Assembly (NCBI GenBank): GCA_018696595.1
Contig: JABHQW010000003.1
Span: 177,907 to 241,906 of the forward strand
Length of the DNA stretch: 64,000 nucleotides
Origin: Candidatus Woesearchaeota archaeon
GTDB lineage: Archaea > Nanobdellota > Nanobdellia > Woesearchaeales > GW2011-AR9
Direction of reading: 5' to 3'
The notes beneath the pieces were generated by a model. That model saw only the letters and a program-made list of their open reading frames with translations. It did not search any database and was not told where the DNA came from. The translations under genes were made by a program, and so were the position numbers. This document shows positions 37,932 through 46,989 of the stretch, piece by piece (the first letter of the stretch is position 1; each line of letters opens with the position of its first letter).

Positions 37932-38912
37932 ATGTTAGAAATCTTGTTTGTTGTTTTAATGATTATAGTAAGTTTATTTGTATTAGTCAAAGGAGCAAAT
38001 TATTTGGTTGATGGTTCTGCAGACTTAGCCAGGTTGTTAAAAATATCACCAATACTTGTTGGTTTAACAATAGTGGCTTTTGGAACTTCATTGCCAGAAT
38101 TCATTGTAAGTTTATTCTCGGTCCTAGCAGGTAAAGCAGATATTTCTATGGGAAATATTATTGGAAGTAACATTGCTAACATTGCTTTAGTTATTGGTGT
38201 TTGTGCAATCATAACCAAACTTAAAGTAAAATCGAAAACATTAATCAACGAATATCCATTTATGATTATTTCTAGTTTCTTATTATTAATTCTTGCTAGC
38301 GATATGTTTATTTTTGGAAGAAATGAGTTTACACTAGGCAGAATTGATGGAGCAATTCTGTTAACAATATTCTTATTCTTTATGTATTACATTTTCCGTT
38401 CAATGAAGAGCTCTAAAAAAGAAGTTAAAAAAGAATTTAGAGAAGAGTTTCAACACCAAAATCCCACCTGGAAAAATACTTTGATGATAGTTGGTGGTAT
38501 TGTTGCTTTAATGGTTGGAGGAAAACTATTTATTCTCTATGCCTCAGAATTATCTGTTATTGCTGGTTTAAGCGACTCTTTTATTGGTTTAGTAATTGCC
38601 GCCTTAGGAACCTCCTTACCAGAATTAGCCACATCAGGAATAGCAGCCTGGAAAAAACAAGGTGATATTGCTATAGGAAACATCGTAGGTAGCAACATAT
38701 TTAATATTTTGTTTGTATTAGGAACAATAAGTTTGATTAAACCCATCAACGTCAATCCAGCAATATTACAGATTGATGCCATGATTATGTTATTTGTAAT
38801 GGGCTTATTTTTAGTATTTTCAACTTACGGCAGGAATATTGTTAGAAAAGAAGGTATTATTTTAATAACAATTTATATACTTTACATCATATCTTTGATA
38901 TGGAGAGGATAA
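37932..38912 (+). CDS. Na+/Ca2+ exchanger family (CaCA, YrbG type)
   Basis: Ten-helix antiporter of the CaCA superfamily that exports Ca2+ against Na+ or H+. Both inverted alpha repeats are clear: FGTSLPEFIVSLFSV...GNIIGSNIAN near residues 54-85 and LGTSLPELATSGIAA...GNIVGSNIFN near 225-255, including the two catalytic Glu. A basic cytosolic loop (SMKSSKKEVKKEFREEF) splits the halves. 326 aa is standard. GAGGTC 5 nt before the ATG. Only 7 bp separate it from the helicase gene, so they are probably cotranscribed. Confidence 0.93.
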   Translation: MLEILFVVLMIIVSLFVLVKGANYLVDGSADLARLLKISPILVGLTIVAFGTSLPEFIVSLFSVLAGKADISMGNIIGSNIANIALVIGVCAIITKLKVKSKTLINEYPFMIISSFLLLILASDMFIFGRNEFTLGRIDGAILLTIFLFFMYYIFRSMKSSKKEVKKEFREEFQHQNPTWKNTLMIVGGIVALMVGGKLFILYASELSVIAGLSDSFIGLVIAALGTSLPELATSGIAAWKKQGDIAIGNIVGSNIFNILFVLGTISLIKPINVNPAILQIDAMIMLFVMGLFLVFSTYGRNIVRKEGIILITIYILYIISLIWRG

Positions 38913-38919
38913 ATGATAA

Positions 38920-40845
38920 ATGAAATATAAAACATTCACATTAGACAAGTTTCAAGAAGATTCTATTAATGCTATTGAAAACAATTATTCAGTAGTTGTT
39001 TCTGCCCCTACAGGAAGCGGAAAAACCTTAATTGCGGAATATATTATTGATAAACATAAAGATGATGATAAAAGAATAATTTATACAGCACCAATTAAAG
39101 CGCTTTCTAACCAAAAGTATAGAGATTTTTCTAAAGAGTATGGTGAACAAAAAGTTGGTCTCATGACAGGAGACATAGTAATTAATCCTCATGCTAAGAT
39201 TCTAATTATGACTACCGAAGTTTACAGAAATATGGCTGTATCTCAAGATGGAGAATTAGCTAATGTTGCTTATGTAATCTTTGATGAAATCCATTATATT
39301 AATGACCCAGAAAGAGGTTATGTTTGGGAAGAATCAATAATTTATAGTTTAGAAACTGTTCGGTTCTTATGTTTAAGTGCTACAATTCCTAACGCGGTAG
39401 AGTTTAGTAACTGGATCCAAGCCATTAAGAAACACGAAGTTAAAACTGTTAAAGCAACGAAAAGAAATGTTCCGTTAGAAAAATCATTTTATGATTATGA
39501 ACTTGGGATTACAACACTTGAAAAAATTAGACAAGCCAAACAGATTCCTAATGTTCAGAAAAGTCATGGTAAAAAGAAATGGCGTAGAAAACGTGAGCCA
39601 ACACCAAGCCATGTAGAATTAATTAGAGAATTGGGAAAAGATAAAACGCCTTGCTTGTTTTTTCATTTCTCTCGAAGATTATGTCAAGAAAATGCTTTAG
39701 AATTATCTAGAAAGAACTTATTTCAAAAAAATCCTGAAATTATGAGTTTTGTTAATGAAAAATTAAGAACTGCCCCGTTTGAAATCAACAAACTAAAATC
39801 AACGCAGACTTTAAAAGAAACTTTACAGCAAGGGATTGGGTTTCATCATGCTGGATTATTACCAATATTAAAAGAGATTGTTGAAGAGTTATTCACAGCA
39901 GGAAAGATTAATGTCCTTTACGTCACAGAAACATTTGCAGTAGGAATTAATATGCCCGCTAAAACTGTTTGTTTTTATTCATTGCGAAAATATGATGGTA
40001 GAAGTTTTCGGAATCTAAACACAAAAGAATATTTCCAGATTGCTGGGCGTGCTGGTCGGCGTGGAATTGATAAGATTGGTTACGTTGTGACAATGATTAG
40101 CCGTAATGGGTTCAACTATAATGAAATTAGATCTGTAACAGATAAAGACATGGCACCAATCCAATCCCAGTTTAAGTTATCTATCAATAGTGTGCTTAAC
40201 CTAATTGAGAGACACACACCAGTAGAAATTGAAAAAATTTTACGTTTAAGTTTTTTCTCTTATCAGAAATTTGGTAGAAAATATGCAGACATACCCGCAA
40301 AAGTATTAATGGCCAGATATAACAGTGTTGTAAGAAAATTGAATAAATATAAATATATTGTAGATGGAAAGTTAACAGGTAAAGGATACTTCTCTTCCAA
40401 AATTTATGCTGATGAAATTGCTATGGGAGAAATATTTGCAACTGACTTTGTTAAGAATATTGATGAGTATCAAATTTTATTATTGTTAGCTGCTTTAGTT
40501 TATGAACATCGAGAAACAACTGAGTTCAAACGTGAATTTAAGAGTGAGAAACAAAAAGAATTATGGAAACTGCTAATTAATAATGAATTCTTGAAAAGGG
40601 AAAAGAAATTTGACAATCTTAACAAAGTTGGTGTGTTTATTCACCCAGTTTATAATGGTAAGACCTTTTTTGAAGTAATCAATTTAACCAACTTACAAGA
40701 AGGAGACATTATTAGAATTTATGCCCAGATCCTTGATCGAATTGGACAGATTAAAAAAGCTGCAACAGATTCTGAAGTAATTACAAAAATGGAAAACTGT
40801 CAAGGAATTATCCAGAAAGTCTTAGAAGGCATTTGGCTTGTTTAG
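38920..40845 (+). CDS. Ski2-like DEAD/DEAH-box RNA helicase
   Basis: Superfamily 2 helicase. Motif Q-like start (FTLDKFQEDSINAI), motif I APTGSGKT, Ia PIKALSNQK, II DEIHYI, III LSATIPN, IV FFHFSRRLC, V VTETFAVGINMPAKT and VI QIAGRAGRRGID. The GINMPA and GIGFHHAGLLP segments are diagnostic of the Ski2/Mtr4/Brr2 group. The C-terminal part lacks the long arch of Mtr4 and is about 240 residues. Likely role in RNA turnover or RNP remodelling. Confidence 0.92.
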   Translation: MKYKTFTLDKFQEDSINAIENNYSVVVSAPTGSGKTLIAEYIIDKHKDDDKRIIYTAPIKALSNQKYRDFSKEYGEQKVGLMTGDIVINPHAKILIMTTEVYRNMAVSQDGELANVAYVIFDEIHYINDPERGYVWEESIIYSLETVRFLCLSATIPNAVEFSNWIQAIKKHEVKTVKATKRNVPLEKSFYDYELGITTLEKIRQAKQIPNVQKSHGKKKWRRKREPTPSHVELIRELGKDKTPCLFFHFSRRLCQENALELSRKNLFQKNPEIMSFVNEKLRTAPFEINKLKSTQTLKETLQQGIGFHHAGLLPILKEIVEELFTAGKINVLYVTETFAVGINMPAKTVCFYSLRKYDGRSFRNLNTKEYFQIAGRAGRRGIDKIGYVVTMISRNGFNYNEIRSVTDKDMAPIQSQFKLSINSVLNLIERHTPVEIEKILRLSFFSYQKFGRKYADIPAKVLMARYNSVVRKLNKYKYIVDGKLTGKGYFSSKIYADEIAMGEIFATDFVKNIDEYQILLLLAALVYEHRETTEFKREFKSEKQKELWKLLINNEFLKREKKFDNLNKVGVFIHPVYNGKTFFEVINLTNLQEGDIIRIYAQILDRIGQIKKAATDSEVITKMENCQGIIQKVLEGIWLV

Positions 40846-40882
40846 AGAAATCTTTATATAACCATAAAAAATAGTTCTTTGT

Positions 40883-41413
40883 ATGGGAGAAAGTCTTGGA
40901 ACGCCAAGAGCGATTATTCGTTATAGTGGACTATTTGATTTTGACGGCTTTTATGCTGCCGTAATAGATTGGGGTAAAAACCATGGTTATATGTGGCACG
41001 AAATTGATTACAAACATAAAGTTCCTAGTCCTAGTGGAGCGGAACAAGAATGGAAATGGCGGTTAATGAAAGACGTTAATGACTTTATTAATTATGATAT
41101 ACAATTTATCATCCATGCTTATGATTTGCTTGATGTTGAAGTGGAAGTTGAAGGTCGGAAAAAAAACCTTACCAAAGGCAGACTTTATATTTGGATTAAT
41201 GGTACAGTAACTTACGATTGGCAAAGTAAGTTTGGCGGTGGAAAATTTGCCAAATGGTTAGGAGCATTTTATGCCAAGAGAATGAACCCAGAAATTGCTG
41301 GATATTGGGACACGTTATATTATAGAATCTGGAGTTTACAAACAATCATTAAAAAGTATTTCCAAATGCAAACCACCAAGCATCCATATAAAGAATATTT
41401 AAAAGAAGATTAA
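40883..41413 (+). CDS. Conserved-looking hypothetical protein, aromatic-rich
   Basis: A 176-residue protein rich in Trp and Tyr (WGKNHGYMWHEIDYKHK; WKWRLMKDVNDFINYDIQF; YYRIWSLQTIIKKYF). No membrane helix or catalytic motif is evident; alternating polar and aromatic residues suggest a beta-rich fold that may touch a membrane or RNA. TTTATATAAC about 25 nt before the ATG gives a leaderless start, so it has its own promoter separate from the helicase. I recall similar proteins only vaguely in DPANN genomes and assign no function. Confidence 0.65.
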   Translation: MGESLGTPRAIIRYSGLFDFDGFYAAVIDWGKNHGYMWHEIDYKHKVPSPSGAEQEWKWRLMKDVNDFINYDIQFIIHAYDLLDVEVEVEGRKKNLTKGRLYIWINGTVTYDWQSKFGGGKFAKWLGAFYAKRMNPEIAGYWDTLYYRIWSLQTIIKKYFQMQTTKHPYKEYLKED

Positions 41414-41450
41414 TTGTTTCTAAATTTTTTGTCCGAAGTAATTTCTTTTT

Positions 41451-41530
41451 GTATACTAAAGCCCCGGTGTGTAGTTTACACCGAGGTGGGTACTCTATAA
41501 GAGTACGATGTCCGCCGTGCTTTAGTATAC
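41451..41530. ncRNA. Unassigned structured RNA or inverted-repeat element (three-way junction)
   Basis: 80 bp closed by a perfect 12-bp inverted repeat GTATACTAAAGC/GCTTTAGTATAC. Inside, CGGTGT-GTAGTTT-ACACCG is a 6-bp hairpin, and GGTGG/CCGCC (with one G-T) supports GTACTC-TATAA-GAGTAC with GATGT bulged on the 3' side. The three helices meet in a tight junction. It is GC-richer than its surroundings and lies between convergently placed 40883 and the 5S. Strand is not determined; wobble counts slightly favour plus. I know no family that matches. Confidence 0.5.
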
Positions 41531-41597
41531 TAATAAATTTAATTTTAGATAAAGATCATTTTTAATAATATCAATAAAATAGAAATATTACTAGACA

Positions 41598-41714
41598 AGA
41601 TCTTACGATCAAAGGAAGTTTAACAGTCCCCGAAGGACTAACCAATTGGATTTTCTAAGCTCAACTCCCGTGTTTTCGTATCTTATCTAGCATAATCTAA
41701 GAAAGTAAGAATCT
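41598..41714 (-). rRNA. 5S ribosomal RNA (unlinked, divergent)
   Basis: On the transcript ACACGGGAGUUGAG matches the loop C/helix III signature ACACGGAAGUUAAG of archaeal 5S, and the next 8 nt (CUUAGAAA) pair with UUUCUUAG 24 nt upstream as helix II, the same spacing as in methanogen 5S. Ends AGA(U)UCUUAC and GUAAGAUCU pair as helix I with one bulge, giving 117 nt. AGUCC-UUCG-GGGACU ...UUAAAC fits the helix IV/V arm. TATA-like TTTATATAA lies about 35 nt upstream. The helix I is weak and a competing stem exists, so boundaries are approximate. Confidence 0.72.
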
Positions 41715-41779
41715 ATATAATATTTTCTTACCACTATACTTCAGTAAATTTTATATAAAATCAACAGAATTAAAGGAAA

Positions 41780-42532
41780 ATGACATTATATTTAATTGGG
41801 ATTGGACTAAGTACAGAAAAAGACATCACAGTTAAAGGATTAGAAATTGTTAAGAAATGTGATAAAGTTTACTTAGAAAGTTATACTTCACTATTACAAT
41901 GTTCTGTTAAGGATTTGGAACAGTTTTATGATCAAGAAATTATTATTGCAAACCGAGAAATGACTGAACAAGGAGATGAAAAAATTATTTCTGAAGCTAA
42001 AAAAAAAGATGTTGCTTTCTTAATTATTGGCGACGTTTTTTCTGCTACAACCCACGTTCAGCTGTTTAAATTGGCTAAAGAAAATAATGTTAAAGTTGAA
42101 GTAATTAATAATGCTTCAGTATTAAATTCTGTAGGGATTACTGGATTAGAATTATACAAATTTGGTAAAATCACTTCTATCCCTTTTATTGAAGACCATC
42201 CTCAGTTAGAAACACCTTATAACGTTTTGAAGGAGAATGGCGATATGCACACTTTGTTTTTACTTGATTTAAAGCCCGCTGAGAATAAGTTTATGACCAT
42301 TAATGTTGCACTAGAGATTCTGGAAAAAATCGAATCACGGAAGAAAGAAGGGTTAATTAACGATGATTTGTTAGTTGTTGGTTGCGCTCGTCTTGGATGT
42401 GATGGTTTTATTGTTAAAGCAGGTAAGTTATCTGAAATTCGGGCGTTCGATTTTGGTGCACCGTTACATTGTTTAATCATTCCAGGCAAGATGCATTTTA
42501 TTGAAAAAGAAATGTTAGAGTTATGGAAGTAA
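41780..42532 (+). CDS. dphB: Diphthine synthase
   Basis: SAM-dependent methyltransferase that trimethylates the 3-amino-3-carboxypropyl-His of elongation factor 2 on the way to diphthamide. The start TLYLIGIGLSTEKDITVKGLEIVKKCDKVYLESYTS, the IGDVFSATTH motif near residue 80, NASVLNSVGITGLELYKFG near 112 and VVGCARLGCDGFIVKAGK near 207 match the family. 250 aa is typical. The gene starts 65 bp from the divergent 5S promoter. Confidence 0.93.
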   Translation: MTLYLIGIGLSTEKDITVKGLEIVKKCDKVYLESYTSLLQCSVKDLEQFYDQEIIIANREMTEQGDEKIISEAKKKDVAFLIIGDVFSATTHVQLFKLAKENNVKVEVINNASVLNSVGITGLELYKFGKITSIPFIEDHPQLETPYNVLKENGDMHTLFLLDLKPAENKFMTINVALEILEKIESRKKEGLINDDLLVVGCARLGCDGFIVKAGKLSEIRAFDFGAPLHCLIIPGKMHFIEKEMLELWK

Positions 42533-42548
42533 TAAGTAAAGAAAAAAA

Positions 42549-42878
42549 TTAATAAAAAGCACAAGGCCACATAGATGCTTCAGCTTTAATCTGATCTTCA
42601 ATTTGTAAATTTTCATCACCATTTTCTTTTTCTTTTTTAAGCGCATCTTTTATTTTTTCTCTACGATTCACAAAATAATTCATTATCTCGGGTGTATAAC
42701 CCATTTTTTTTAACGGGATAATATAAGGTTTATCTCCACGAGCAGCTCTAGATGCATCTAATTCTTCTTGGTTTCTAAAATTTCCTTCTCCAACAATATA
42801 AATAGTTGATTGCTTTGCAACTTCTTCTAAAACCGGTTTATCTCCATTAACTTTAACATTTTTATCATGATTTGTCAT
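42549..42878 (-). CDS. Hypothetical protein (109 aa)
   Basis: Soluble, highly charged. STIYIVGEGNFRNQEELDASRAARGDKPYIIPLKKMGY could be a small alpha/beta unit; the C-terminal half is a charged helix (NRREKIKDALKKEKEN) ending in ASMWPCAFY. No family recognised. Upstream about 60 nt on its strand is AT-rich with GGAG-like AGGTAG; not decisive. Confidence 0.55.
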   Translation of the reverse strand: MTNHDKNVKVNGDKPVLEEVAKQSTIYIVGEGNFRNQEELDASRAARGDKPYIIPLKKMGYTPEIMNYFVNRREKIKDALKKEKENGDENLQIEDQIKAEASMWPCAFY

Positions 42879-43018
42879 TTTAAATTATCTCCAAACACCA
42901 ACAAACTACCTAGAACCTCTAATATTAGTACAATTCTGAGAGCTATTTATAAATGTTTTCTAGAAAATATATGTTCTAGTAAATAAAGTAATTAAAAGTA
43001 AGAAATTATTGATTAATT

Positions 43019-43363
43019 GTGCAAGAAAAGACTATCTTAAAAACATCTTTAATCGTTGTTTTAGTAGGTTTAGCATTTCTATTTTTCTATGCAGAAGAGA
43101 TTGATTTGAAAGCGATAAATAATGTTGATGAAAGTAATTCAGGAGAATCAATAAAGTTAACGGGCACTATTAGTAAATTAACTACAAGTGATAAAGTTGC
43201 TTTTATTGAATTGGAAGGCCAGCAAACTATTAAAACGGATGTAATTCTATTTAGTAGCGAGAATGTTTATTTGCAAGAGGGAGATTACGTAGAAATCTAC
43301 GGCACTGTTGAAGAATATAATTCTGAAAAAGAGATTATCGCCAGTAAGATAGTTAAGAAATAA
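43019..43363 (+). CDS. Membrane-anchored OB-fold protein
   Basis: Starts with GTG. One N-terminal membrane helix (LKTSLIVVLVGLAFLFFYA, residues ~6-24), then a single OB-fold: SIKLTGTISKLTTSDKVAFIELEGQ, VILFSSENVYLQEGDYVEIYGTVEEYNSEKEIIASKIVKK. The pattern of strands and the GxIxx...GDxVxIxGxV core resemble tRNA_anti/BOF-type OB folds that bind nucleic acid or small ligands. With the helix first, the OB domain would face outside. Role unknown. Convergent with the surface operon. Confidence 0.7.
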   Translation: MQEKTILKTSLIVVLVGLAFLFFYAEEIDLKAINNVDESNSGESIKLTGTISKLTTSDKVAFIELEGQQTIKTDVILFSSENVYLQEGDYVEIYGTVEEYNSEKEIIASKIVKK

Positions 43364-43372
43364 AAGAAAAAA

Positions 43373-44362
43373 TTATTGGGCTTTAGATTTCAGCTCACCA
43401 AAAGCCTTATTAATTTCTTGATCTGTCCAACCAGTATTATGTTTAAGAATTTCTCTTACACCTTCGTCAGAAGTACCCATTCTTTTTTCCTCATGAATCC
43501 AAGTCTTCAATTCATCAAAATTGTAAGCTTTCCTATGCGGATGAACAAAATGTACAACCACTAAGATTAAAACTATGATAAAAGATAGTACTGAAGGAAT
43601 CCCAATGATATAAGTTTTATATTGGTTCCAATAATTCCAATAAGATGATGTTGGTTGTTGTATTTGTGGTTCTACTGCTGGAGGAGGTAAATCTGGTTCG
43701 ATTTTTTGTGGTTGCGGACCAGGGACAGTAATTTGATTACAATTCTTTTGCAATAATGGTTTCTTGAATGTAGTGCCACAAGAATGGTCGTCTACACAAG
43801 TTCTTTTCTGTACTCCGTTACTACAATCGTTCCATAACGAACAGAACCAGGATTCTTTACATTCTTCACAAGATTGAACTTCTTTTTTAGGTTTATCACA
43901 ACCGTTTTTATCTGTACAAGTTCTACTTTGTTCTAAAGTTGCATTACACAATGACCAAGTGCCACATTCCCACTTTGAAGAACAATAGTTTATATTGCCA
44001 CCGCCTGGAGATGGTGTTGTTGTAATGGGAGGCACTGTATAACAACCAGGAGAATCTACACAGAAAAATTGTTCAGTATTACCGTTAGCACAATTCACTT
44101 TAATTTTATATTTTCCTGCGTTTAGATTAGAATTAGTATTATAAGAAGTCACCCAACTATTTTCTCCACTTTTAATATCTACTAACTCATCTGCAGAATC
44201 TAAAAAAACTTTAAGAACAGAATTCCCTGTACATTCAGCAACTGTTAATTGTACATTTTCAGGATGAGAATAATCCGTTTTATCAGTTGTTACAGTTACT
44301 GCTAAAGCTAAACTCATGCAAAGAATAAAAGTTAAAAAGTAGATTATCTTCTTCATTTTCAT
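43373..44362 (-). CDS. Surface protein with two TSP1-like repeats, membrane anchor and cytosolic tail
   Basis: Signal peptide (MKMKKIIYFLTFILCMSLALA), an Ig/MG2-like beta domain (VTTDKTDYSHPENVQLTV, ~22-110), then two thrombospondin type 1-like repeats: SKWECGTWSLCNATLEQSRTC and ESWFCSLWNDCSNGVQKRTC. A Pro-rich linker (PQPQKIEPDLPPPAVEP) leads to a membrane helix (IIGIPSVLSFIIVLILVVVHFVH, ~255-277) and a cytosolic three-helix domain (LKTWIHEEKRMGTSDEGVREIL). Its start overlaps the stop of the LRR gene (ATGA), so it is the last gene of the surface operon. It may link outer assemblies to the cytosol. Confidence 0.85.
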   Translation of the reverse strand: MKMKKIIYFLTFILCMSLALAVTVTTDKTDYSHPENVQLTVAECTGNSVLKVFLDSADELVDIKSGENSWVTSYNTNSNLNAGKYKIKVNCANGNTEQFFCVDSPGCYTVPPITTTPSPGGGNINYCSSKWECGTWSLCNATLEQSRTCTDKNGCDKPKKEVQSCEECKESWFCSLWNDCSNGVQKRTCVDDHSCGTTFKKPLLQKNCNQITVPGPQPQKIEPDLPPPAVEPQIQQPTSSYWNYWNQYKTYIIGIPSVLSFIIVLILVVVHFVHPHRKAYNFDELKTWIHEEKRMGTSDEGVREILKHNTGWTDQEINKAFGELKSKAQ

Positions 44363-46989
44363 TCTCCGTAAGGTGTTTCTAACTCACCTGAAACAGTTTG
44401 TCCTTGATCTGGAAGTTTGTCGTAAACAATCACAGATTTTTTAGTAACTTCACTATCTTGATAATTTACTGAGACAGTATAAGGATTATCTACTTCCATA
44501 CCACCTTCAACCTTTTGTGATTTGATTACTAGAACTTTATCATCTTCACCGTAAAGAACGGTGTAAGCAGTAATCTCTTCAGTGAAATCTTCAAGTGCAG
44601 TGATTAATGTAGCATAGATTCCGTTGTTTGGTTCCACTTCTGTCAAAGTTATTTTTTCTGTTGTTTCTGGAGCTATTGGTTTAGGAAGACAAGCACCTTC
44701 TTCACAGCCAAATTCGCATTTGTAAAACAAATAAGGTGTAATACTTTCAGCTAAACAGTTCCTTTCTAAAATATAATCCATTTCAGTATCAAAAGGTTCA
44801 TCATCAGGATTTAATGGAACATTTCCTCCTTCCCCAGGCGGTAATGCTAAATCAGAACCTACAACACACCCATCATAATCTGTTTTGAATTCTTCATCAT
44901 CCCACCATTTAATAGTTCCTTTGGTAAACGGATCACTATCTGGGTCAGTATCTGTACAAATTTTAACACATTCTGCTTCTTCACAAGCTTCTCCTTCTGC
45001 ACAATCGGTATTTAACTGACATCCTAGATCTTCAACACAAGCACCGTCTGTATTACAAACATTTCCACCTTCACAAGTACCACAACTTCCACCGCAACCA
45101 TCTGAACCGCAAACTTTTCCGCCACATTGTGGTTGACATTCATCACAAACTGGTAAACTTACATCAACACAATCAGCAGATGTATATTGTGAACAAAAAT
45201 CTAACCCAATTAAAGTGCTTAATTGATTGTTTTGATCAATATTAAAACGAACACAACAAGGAAGAACTTCTTCTACGATTAGATTGTCTTGAAGTTTAAG
45301 TGTTTCCAATTTAGTCATACAAGACAGAGCACTAATATCAGTAATATCGTTATCATAAAGATAAAGATTTTTCAAATTGGTCAAACTAGACAAGGGAGCA
45401 ATATTAACAATCTCGTTATTATAAATATAAAGATATTCCAAAGCAGTTAGACTAGACAAAGCACTAATATCCACTATCTCGTTATTACTAAGCCAAAGAG
45501 TTCCCAAAGCAGTTAAACTAGACAAAGGATTAATATCAACAATCTCGTTACCACTAAGACTCAGATATGTCAAACCAATTAAACTAGACAATTTATCTAA
45601 ATCCTTGCTAACAAGTCCATTGCCAAAACTTAAAGATTTTAAAGAAGAGAAATATGAATAATCAGACAAAATAGTTAAGTCATCACCATCAAGTTCATTG
45701 CCATTAAGATACAATTTATTTAATTGATTTAAATTAGATAAGGAAGTGATATCAGAAATGTCGTTATTAACAAGATTAAGATATGTCAAACCAATTAAAT
45801 TAGACAAAGGAGCAATATTAATAATATCGTTGTGACCCAGACTAAGAAATGTCAGAAGAGTTAAATCAGACAAATCACTGATATCAACAATTTTGAAGTT
45901 ACCATAAAGATTAAGAGATTTCAAACCAGTTAAACTAGATAAGGGAGCAATATTAATAATATCGTTATATTTCAGTATAAGATCTTTCAAATTGGTCAAA
46001 CCAGACAAGGGAGCAATATCAACAATGCTGTTATCACCAATATTAAGATCGTTCAAACTAATTAGATTGGATAGGGGAATAATATTAACAATATTTTTGT
46101 TACCATAAAGATTAAGAGATTTCAAACCAGTTAAACTAGATAAGAGAGCAATATCAACAATTGAATTATACTTAAGTTCAAGTGTTTCTAAACTAGTCAG
46201 ATGTTCAATCCCGCCCAATTCAACAATCCCTAAATTATTTGCATTCAACCCAGTCAATTCTACAACATCAGCAGGATAAATATCTCCTTCTGGTTTTTCA
46301 ATAGCGCCTCTAACAGCTGCTTCTAATTGAGGATCATCAAAAGTAATTGCTTCCCCCTGTGCTTCACCTTCAACAACAATAAAAACATCTTCACCTTCAA
46401 CAATTAAATCTGCTGCTTCCGGATCATTGAAATCATAAATATTAAATATATCAAAAATCAAAGGATAATTTCCTGCAAGAGGATCTGCAGCAAAAGTAAT
46501 AGTAGCAATATCAAAAGTTCCACTTTTTACATTATTGAAATTTAGAGTGGAATAATTAAAATGGATTTTATGATCAACAAGATCACAAGTGATATATTCA
46601 AGTTCTGGACCCCAATCGGCTAAAAGATGATTTTCAATTGCTGCTGGACAGTCATCTTTTAAAATTAAATTGCCATAATCTAATGTAAAAGCCAAAGCTA
46701 GAGTTTCTTTATCGGCTTCTAACTGAGTACTAACAACCACTATAATATCTTCTCCTGACTCCGCTATATTCTCTGTTAAGAAAATTCCCGCTTTTCCTAA
46801 TTCTGGAACATCGGCTGTTATAGCTTCTCCAACAACGGGCTGTTTCATAAACAAGAATAATGATAATGCTACAAGTGCAATAATTGTAACTATTGCAATG
46901 ATTAAAGTTTTGTTAACTTCTCCTTGATTTGCTCCAGAATGGGCTTCCCAACTATGTGGAGGTAAAGGTTTGTATCTTTTCCGTACCAT
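44359..46989 (-). CDS. Anchored LRR surface protein with cohesin-like domain
   Basis: 876 residues. An N-terminal signal-anchor helix (TLIIAIVTIIALVALSLFLFM) is followed by VVGEA, then a beta-rich cohesin-like domain (SGEDIIVVVSTQLE..., ~50-205). From about 225 to 590 come some 15 leucine-rich repeats of ~22 residues (LSSLTGLKSLNLYGNKNIV type), of the internalin/SDS22 class. Then a Cys knot-like module (CGGKVCGSDGCGGSCGTC), a CTDTDPDSDPFTKG module and a C-terminal beta domain. Likely an adhesion or protein-binding surface protein. Shares one base with the upstream gene's stop (TAATG). Confidence 0.88.
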   Translation of the reverse strand: MVRKRYKPLPPHSWEAHSGANQGEVNKTLIIAIVTIIALVALSLFLFMKQPVVGEAITADVPELGKAGIFLTENIAESGEDIIVVVSTQLEADKETLALAFTLDYGNLILKDDCPAAIENHLLADWGPELEYITCDLVDHKIHFNYSTLNFNNVKSGTFDIATITFAADPLAGNYPLIFDIFNIYDFNDPEAADLIVEGEDVFIVVEGEAQGEAITFDDPQLEAAVRGAIEKPEGDIYPADVVELTGLNANNLGIVELGGIEHLTSLETLELKYNSIVDIALLSSLTGLKSLNLYGNKNIVNIIPLSNLISLNDLNIGDNSIVDIAPLSGLTNLKDLILKYNDIINIAPLSSLTGLKSLNLYGNFKIVDISDLSDLTLLTFLSLGHNDIINIAPLSNLIGLTYLNLVNNDISDITSLSNLNQLNKLYLNGNELDGDDLTILSDYSYFSSLKSLSFGNGLVSKDLDKLSSLIGLTYLSLSGNEIVDINPLSSLTALGTLWLSNNEIVDISALSSLTALEYLYIYNNEIVNIAPLSSLTNLKNLYLYDNDITDISALSCMTKLETLKLQDNLIVEEVLPCCVRFNIDQNNQLSTLIGLDFCSQYTSADCVDVSLPVCDECQPQCGGKVCGSDGCGGSCGTCEGGNVCNTDGACVEDLGCQLNTDCAEGEACEEAECVKICTDTDPDSDPFTKGTIKWWDDEEFKTDYDGCVVGSDLALPPGEGGNVPLNPDDEPFDTEMDYILERNCLAESITPYLFYKCEFGCEEGACLPKPIAPETTEKITLTEVEPNNGIYATLITALEDFTEEITAYTVLYGEDDKVLVIKSQKVEGGMEVDNPYTVSVNYQDSEVTKKSVIVYDKLPDQGQTVSGELETPYGE

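Noticed and set aside
41451-41530. tRNA, hammerhead or twister ribozyme
   Set aside because: No T-loop or anticodon arm, no CUGAUGA/GAAA core, and the closing stem is fully paired where twister needs an internal loop.
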